Shown: one piece after another, positions 29,222-33,990 of the stretch
Position numbering within the stretch: position 1 is the stretch's first letter
Layout of the letters: each line of letters starts with the position of its first letter
The notes under the pieces: model-generated
The model's database searches: none
What the model saw: the letters and a program-made list of their open reading frames with translations, nothing else
Told to the model about the DNA's origin: nothing
Assembly (NCBI GenBank): GCA_003136575.1
Contig: PLEX01000106.1
Location: 7,560-41,549 of the forward strand
Source of the DNA: Bryobacterales bacterium
GTDB taxonomy: Bacteria > Acidobacteriota > Terriglobia > Bryobacterales > Bryobacteraceae
Direction: 5' to 3'
Length of the DNA stretch: 33,990 nt
Translations under genes and position numbers: made by a program

Positions 29222-31963
29222 ATGCGCCGTTTCCGCTCACTTGCACACATTCTCGCCGTTATGCTCCTCACGCTCACGGCTTATTCGCAATCGCTGCCCA
29301 CGGGCGTTCAGAAAGTCACGTCGGCCGAAGGCATCACGGAGTACAGGCTCGCCAACGGCCTGCGCGTGTTGTTGTTTCCCGACCCCTCGAAATCCACGAT
29401 CACCGTGAACATGACCTATTTGGTGGGTTCTCTCCGGGAGGGTTCCGGTGAGCGTGGTATGGCTCATTTGCTCGAGCACATGCTTTTCAAAGGCAGCACG
29501 AAGCATACCAACATTCCGCAGGAACTGACGGAGCACGGCTCCCGCCCGAACGGCACCACGTCGTACGACCGCACCAACTACTTCGAGACCTTCCAGGCGA
29601 CCGACGAAAACCTGAAGTGGGCGCTGGACCTCGAATCCGACCGGATGGTGAATTCGTTCATCCGGAAGTCGGATCTCGATAGCGAAATGACCGTCGTGCG
29701 GAACGAGTTTGAAGCCAGCGAGAACAATCCGACCAGCGTGCTGATGCAGCGCGCCTTCTCGGCGGCTTATCTTTGGCACCCATACGGACGCGCGGTCATC
29801 GGTAACCGGGCCGACATCGAGAACGTGCCGATCGACAAGCTGCAGGCGTTCTATAAGAAGTTCTACCAGCCCGACGACGCGGTGCTGACGGTTTCGGGAA
29901 AGATCGACGAAGCAAAGCTCCTGCCCATGATCAACGACTATTTCGGCCCGATACCTGTGCCGACCCGTAAGCTCGAACCGAACTACACGGTCGAGCCGGT
30001 TCAGGATGGCGAAAGAGACGTTACGTTGCGTCGCGTCGGAGACATTCAGGCGGTGCTCGCGGTTTACCATGTGCCGGCCGGATCGGATCCGGATTTCGCC
30101 GCCATTAACGTGATGCTGAACATGCTTGGCGACAGCCCTTCGGGAAGGCTTTACAAGGCGATGGTCGATAACAAGAAGGCCGTGGAGACATTCGGTTTTG
30201 CCATGCAGCTGAGCGACCCGGGGACGGCCATTTTCGGCGCAATATTGAATAAGCAGGATTCCATAGAAGAAGCCCGGAAGATTCTTCTCGATACGATCGC
30301 CAATCTGGCGAAAGAGCCGCCGAGCAAAGAAGAAGTGGATACCGCGCGAACGCGGCTGCTCAGCGGCGTCGAGCTACAGCTTCGAAACTCCGAACAGATC
30401 GGGCTCACCATGAGCGAGTGGATCAGCAAAGGCGACTGGCGGCTGCTGTTCCTCAACCGCGACCGTCTGCGCGCGGTCACGGCGGCGGACATTCAGCGCG
30501 TCGCGAAGGCCTATCTCAAGGACTCGAATCTCACGGTTGCGGAATTCATCCCGGACGCCAAACCAGACCGGGCCGAGATACCGCCGAAAGCGGACGTTGC
30601 GGCCATGCTGAAAGATTACAAGGGCGAAGCGCCGATGGCTCAGGGCGAGGCGTTTGAACCGTCGCCCGCGAATATCGAGGCGCGCACGCAGCGCCGCAAA
30701 CTCGCTTCCGGGATGAAGCTCGAATTGCTGGAGAAGCGTACTCGCGGCAACACCGTGAACGTCACGATCCGTCTTCACTTCGGAACGCTCGACCTTCTGA
30801 AAGGCAGGGACGTGGCGGCGGATTTGGCTATGGAGACATTAATGCGCGGTTCGAAGAACCACACACGCCAGCAGATTCAGGATGAGTTCGACCGGCTCAA
30901 GGCGCAGGTAAACATTGGGGGCGGCGCTACAGGCGGCAGCGCCGGTATTCAGACCATTCGGGAGAATCTGCCCGCCGTACTGCGCCTGGTCGCCGAAATT
31001 CTGCAAGAGCCCGCATTTCCGGAATCCGAATTCGAGCAGATCAGGAAGTTGTCTCTTACTGAAATAGACGATGCGAAAACCGAACCGCAGGCGCTGGCTC
31101 CAATGGAGTTGCAGCGGGCGCTCTATCCGCATCCGAAGGGCGATATTCGCGCCACCATGACGTTTGCCGAAGAGAGCGAAGAGGTGCAGAAGGCGACGCT
31201 CGACGACGCAAAGAAGTTCTACCGGGAGTTTGTTGGCGCTTCAAACGCCGAAATGGCGGTGGTGGGCGATTTCGATTCGCAGGAGATCGGGAAGCTCGCG
31301 GATGAGTTGTTTGGATCGTGGAAGAGCCCCGCGCCGTTCGAGCGTGTCACCGACCCATACCAGAAGATCGCGCCGATCAACACCAGCATTGAGACGCCCG
31401 ACAAGCAGAATGCGGTGTTCCTGGCGGGAATTCGCCTCAATCTCAGTAACGGCGATCCCGACTATCCCGCGCTGGTGCTGGGCAACTTCATGCTGGGCGG
31501 AGGATTCATCAATTCGCGGCTGGCGACCCGAATCCGCCAGAAGGACGGTTTGAGCTACGGAATTTCATCCGGTCTGTCGGCCTCTTCGAAAGATAAAGAC
31601 GGGGCGTTTCGTATCAATGCCATTGCCGCCCCGCAAAATGTCGCCAAAGTCGAAGTGGCGGCAAAAGAGGAGCTGGAAAGGGCTCTGAAGGATGGATTCA
31701 CCGACCAGGAGATTGCCGCCGCGAAGTCCGGCTGGCTGCAGAATCAGCAGGTCGGCCGGTCCAGCGACGCGCAGTTGGCGGGGACTCTGGCCACCCGCGA
31801 TTACGACGAGCGTACGCTCGCCTGGGACGCGGATCTGGAGAAGAAAGTCGCGGCCTTGACGCCGCAACAGATCCTGGACGCTCTGCGGAGGAATCTGGAC
31901 GTCTCGGCCCTGTCGATCGTGAAGGCCGGCGATTTCAAGAAGGCAGTTGCGGCGGCAAAGTAG
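29222..31963 (+). CDS. M16-family zinc metallopeptidase, two-lobed, exported
   Basis: A 913-residue pitrilysin/insulinase-type protease. Residues 1-22 are a signal peptide (HILAVMLLTLTAYSQ). The first M16 lobe has the inverted zinc motif HLLEH (H82, E85, H86) with the third ligand Glu in VVRNEFE (E162), then the M16_C-type lobe with LNMLGDSPSGRLYKAMVD. A second pair of lobes (RRKLASGMKLELLEKRTRGN ... FMLGGGFINSRLATRIRQKD, GLSYGISSGL) lacks the zinc motif, as in two-lobed members where only one half is catalytic. It probably degrades peptides in the periplasm. ATG 29222 follows GGAGGA at 29209-29214. It is convergent with the SGNH hydrolase, 17 bases apart. Confidence 0.92.
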   Translation: MRRFRSLAHILAVMLLTLTAYSQSLPTGVQKVTSAEGITEYRLANGLRVLLFPDPSKSTITVNMTYLVGSLREGSGERGMAHLLEHMLFKGSTKHTNIPQELTEHGSRPNGTTSYDRTNYFETFQATDENLKWALDLESDRMVNSFIRKSDLDSEMTVVRNEFEASENNPTSVLMQRAFSAAYLWHPYGRAVIGNRADIENVPIDKLQAFYKKFYQPDDAVLTVSGKIDEAKLLPMINDYFGPIPVPTRKLEPNYTVEPVQDGERDVTLRRVGDIQAVLAVYHVPAGSDPDFAAINVMLNMLGDSPSGRLYKAMVDNKKAVETFGFAMQLSDPGTAIFGAILNKQDSIEEARKILLDTIANLAKEPPSKEEVDTARTRLLSGVELQLRNSEQIGLTMSEWISKGDWRLLFLNRDRLRAVTAADIQRVAKAYLKDSNLTVAEFIPDAKPDRAEIPPKADVAAMLKDYKGEAPMAQGEAFEPSPANIEARTQRRKLASGMKLELLEKRTRGNTVNVTIRLHFGTLDLLKGRDVAADLAMETLMRGSKNHTRQQIQDEFDRLKAQVNIGGGATGGSAGIQTIRENLPAVLRLVAEILQEPAFPESEFEQIRKLSLTEIDDAKTEPQALAPMELQRALYPHPKGDIRATMTFAEESEEVQKATLDDAKKFYREFVGASNAEMAVVGDFDSQEIGKLADELFGSWKSPAPFERVTDPYQKIAPINTSIETPDKQNAVFLAGIRLNLSNGDPDYPALVLGNFMLGGGFINSRLATRIRQKDGLSYGISSGLSASSKDKDGAFRINAIAAPQNVAKVEVAAKEELERALKDGFTDQEIAAAKSGWLQNQQVGRSSDAQLAGTLATRDYDERTLAWDADLEKKVAALTPQQILDALRRNLDVSALSIVKAGDFKKAVAAAK

Positions 31964-31980
31964 TCAGGGTTCGGGCTGGT

Positions 31981-33276
31981 CTACTTTTTCCCGCTGAAAA
32001 TCGCCAGGTCTACCGCATCCGCCATCACCTGATAGCCCCCATCGCTCGGGTGCAGATTGTCGCCCGAGTGCATGTCGGCTCGGAAATGTGTAGGGTTCTG
32101 CGGATCGCGCACCGCCGCGTCAAAATCCACCACGGCGTCGAAAACGCCGCTGTGCCGGATGAATTCGTTTTCCGCCTCGCGGAGCACTTCTCCCGCGTCC
32201 GAGTAGTAGCCGGCGCCGGCATAGGGAGTCAGCGTGCAGCCGATCACCTTGAGCCCTTGTGTGTGCGCCCGCTCCACAATCTGGCGTAGCGCATTAATCA
32301 GGTCGGCCGATGTGAGACCCGTATTCACGCGCGTCTGATTCCCGATGTCGTTGATCCCTTCGAGAATCATGAGCCACTTCGCTCCCGACTGAACCAGGAT
32401 ATCGTGATCGAGACGTGCCAGTGCGGCGACGCCCGCGCCATCCATCAAAATGCGGTTCCCCGAGATACCCTCGTTCACCACCGCAATATTCGCGGTGGCC
32501 TTGTTCGCCAGCAGACGAGCGGCGAGCCTCGCGGGCCACATGCGGTCGGCATTCGGGGTGGATGCCGCACCGTCGGTAATCGAATCGCCGAGGGTCACTA
32601 CGGCGGCGGCATCGGCCGGAGCCATTACGTCAATCGCCGAGATCCAATAGTACGCCGCGGTTTCGGTGGGATCCGCGATTGTCGTCGAGGCCGTGAAGTC
32701 CCCCTCTCCCGAGATATACGTGGTGTGCAGACCTAACGAATGCGTGGCGAGCGGGCCGCTGTCCTTCGTGAAGTAGAGACTGACCGCGAGGTCGGCCATC
32801 GGCGCAAATTCCAGATCCACCGGGTCGCTGATAACGGTCTGGCCGGCGATCATGCGGAACGCCTTGCCGCCGCCGACGGTGATGGCGCGGTCGCTGGCGG
32901 GCACGATGGACGAATCCCTATCCCGCACTGCGACATGAGCCGATCCGATATCGACCGGGACGCCGCCAAACGGGTTAGTGAGCTGAAGCCGCAAACGCCG
33001 GCCACCGATACTGGTGTGAACGATCATACGGACCGTCTGGTTGTTGAACGCCCGCGGCGCGCGCGGGCGCGGAGGCGTGGCGGGCGCTGCCGCTGCAGGG
33101 GCAATGGCCGCCGGTGAGTTGGCGGGCGCGGGAGGTGGAGGCACTGCCGGGGCGCGATAGATCTGCGCGGCAGTCGCCCACGTGGCTACCCAATGTTCTG
33201 CGCCAGCCTGGGCATAGCACGATAGCGCGCCCAACACGGCCAAACAGGCAAGGCGCGGAGAAAATGTAATTCGCAT
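31981..33276 (-). CDS. secreted SGNH/GDSL hydrolase
   Basis: A 431-residue exported esterase-like protein. Signal peptide at ~1-24 (LACLAVLGALSCYAQAGA), then a Pro/Ala-rich stretch of ~45 residues. The SGNH blocks are GDSITDG (Ser nucleophile), NEGISGNRILMDG (Gly), LEGINDIGN (Asn) and DNLHPSDGGYQ (Asp/His). An N-terminal beta-rich domain (FNNQTVRMIVHTSIGGRRLR) is typical of the acidobacterial two-domain GDSL lipase/acylhydrolase group. It probably de-esterifies plant or microbial polysaccharides or lipids outside the cell. ATG 33276 follows GAGGGG on the minus strand at 5-base spacing. Confidence 0.9.
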   Translation of the reverse strand: MRITFSPRLACLAVLGALSCYAQAGAEHWVATWATAAQIYRAPAVPPPPAPANSPAAIAPAAAAPATPPRPRAPRAFNNQTVRMIVHTSIGGRRLRLQLTNPFGGVPVDIGSAHVAVRDRDSSIVPASDRAITVGGGKAFRMIAGQTVISDPVDLEFAPMADLAVSLYFTKDSGPLATHSLGLHTTYISGEGDFTASTTIADPTETAAYYWISAIDVMAPADAAAVVTLGDSITDGAASTPNADRMWPARLAARLLANKATANIAVVNEGISGNRILMDGAGVAALARLDHDILVQSGAKWLMILEGINDIGNQTRVNTGLTSADLINALRQIVERAHTQGLKVIGCTLTPYAGAGYYSDAGEVLREAENEFIRHSGVFDAVVDFDAAVRDPQNPTHFRADMHSGDNLHPSDGGYQVMADAVDLAIFSGKK

Positions 33277-33353
33277 GGTTCCCCTCGTAATGGAATTCGA
33301 TTAGCGACCCGAATTCGCACCGTCCCCGATTTTACACAACGCACTTTCCCTGC

Positions 33354-33370
33354 CAATGGACCAACCATTG
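33354..33370. promoter_or_regulatory. inverted repeat upstream of the lutA-like gene
   Basis: CAATGG - ACCAA - CCATTG (33354-33370) is a perfect 6-base inverted repeat 60 bases before the lutA-like start and 78 bases from the divergent SGNH start. Its TGG...CCA core resembles GntR-family operators. It could control either gene; the regulator is not in the window. Confidence 0.4.
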
Positions 33371-33430
33371 AACATTCGAAAATATGCGAAAATCGTAGTC
33401 CCGAAGCACCTTCTTGCGATACATTGAAGG

Positions 33431-33990
33431 TTGCGGATTTCGCTCTTCATTGCCTGTTATAACGACGCATTGTTTCCGAAGACGGGCCAAGCCGTCGTGG
33501 CGGTTCTGGAGCGGCTGGGCCACACCGTTGAGTTCCGCCAGGCGCAGACCTGTTGTGGCCAGATGCACTATAACAGCGGCTATCAGTCCGAAGCTTTGCC
33601 GCTGATGGAAAAGTTTCTGGACGATTTTCACGACGCCGAAGTTGTCTGCATTCCTTCCTCCTCGTGTGTCGCCATGATCCGCGAACACTATCCTGTCATG
33701 GCGGCGAAAGACGGCAACGCCAAAACGATCCGCGCGGTGAACGCCCTGTTGCCACGCGTGTTCGAATTCTCGGAGTTATTGATCGACAAGCTGGAAGTGG
33801 AAGAAACCGGTGCGTATTTCCCACACCGGGTTACTCTTCATACGTCGTGCCATTCGCTGCGCTCGCTTCACGTTGGCGACAAGCCCGAGCGTCTGCTCAG
33901 AGGCGTCAGAGGTCTGACCTACGTACCGCTCGCCGAAGCCGACCAATGCTGTGGTTTCGGCGGCACCTTCGCCGTGAAGAATGCCGATGT
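33431..33990 (+). CDS. lutA: LutA/YkgE-type lactate-utilisation Fe-S oxidoreductase subunit (partial, right edge)
   Basis: The first 186 codons of a CCG-domain protein are visible; it continues past the edge. Features: RISLFIACYNDALFPKTGQA at the N-terminus, first cysteine motif RQAQTCCGQMHYNSGYQSEA, VVCIPSSSCVAMIREHYP, and second motif ADQCCGFGGTFAVKNAD. This is the LutA (YkgE) subunit of the LutABC L-lactate dehydrogenase, which feeds electrons to the membrane; lutB and lutC are expected downstream. The only start after the in-frame stop at 33425-33427 is TTG 33431, which is rare and without a clear ribosome site, so the start is less certain than the identity. Confidence 0.88.
   Translation, partial: MRISLFIACYNDALFPKTGQAVVAVLERLGHTVEFRQAQTCCGQMHYNSGYQSEALPLMEKFLDDFHDAEVVCIPSSSCVAMIREHYPVMAAKDGNAKTIRAVNALLPRVFEFSELLIDKLEVEETGAYFPHRVTLHTSCHSLRSLHVGDKPERLLRGVRGLTYVPLAEADQCCGFGGTFAVKNAD

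Noticed and set aside
1..33990. CRISPR array near cas3
   Set aside because: I looked for regularly spaced direct repeats around the Cas3 genes and elsewhere and saw none in the window.

Overview
The window looks like a chromosome segment of an Acidobacteriota soil bacterium, most likely of the Solibacter/Bryobacter group. The basis is high-GC coding with strong G/C wobble bias, M56 (BlaR1-like) membrane proteases whose C-termini carry the TIGR03435 and VWFA-related domains known mainly from Acidobacteria, and a PEP-CTERM protein. I saw no rRNA, tRNA or CRISPR repeat array.

Layout. 1-1549 (minus): the 5' part of a Cas3 gene running off the left edge, with a decayed second Cas3 HD module directly upstream. 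1550-2160: no convincing gene, one short tandem repeat. 2160-6786 (plus): BlaI-type repressor with a palindromic operator, then two tandem paralogous M56 sensor proteases with identical-looking membrane anchors but unrelated output domains. 6872-9166 (plus): a UvrA-like protein lacking the UvrB-binding insert.

9220-17023 is the most interesting part: a divergent gene cluster around a MerR-B12 (CarH/LitR-type) photoreceptor-repressor. The minus arm runs regulator, DUF1475, DUF2062, DUF1295 and a cyclopropane-synthase-like methyltransferase, with 4-base overlaps. The plus arm runs acyl desaturase, FAD amine-oxidase-like protein, DUF1365 and a second cyclopropane-synthase-like methyltransferase, abutting or overlapping. 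Between the arms is a 33-bp near-perfect inverted repeat whose two outer arms form the -35 boxes of both divergent promoters; the desaturase promoter predicts a leaderless mRNA. I read it as a light- and B12-controlled membrane-lipid remodelling system.

17075-22784: a terminator, a PEP-CTERM protein behind a promoter whose spacer holds an 11-C tract, a MntA/HepT-type toxin-antitoxin pair with a frameshifted HEPN gene, a type II NADH dehydrogenase, a VOC protein, a Tat-exported sugar-isomerase-like protein and a CxxCH-containing exported protein. 22815-26421: a frameshifted TIR gene with the start of a CHAT-associated region, a REP-like hairpin, an intact TIR-transmembrane protein and an exported protein of unknown function. 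26466-29060 is a gene graveyard: an AraC regulator cut by an IS66-family remnant, a broken lysozyme-like hydrolase, then non-coding DNA. 29069-33990: an M16 protease whose signal-peptide coding sequence is imperfectly duplicated just upstream, a secreted SGNH hydrolase, and the start of a LutA-type Fe-S oxidoreductase subunit running off the right edge.
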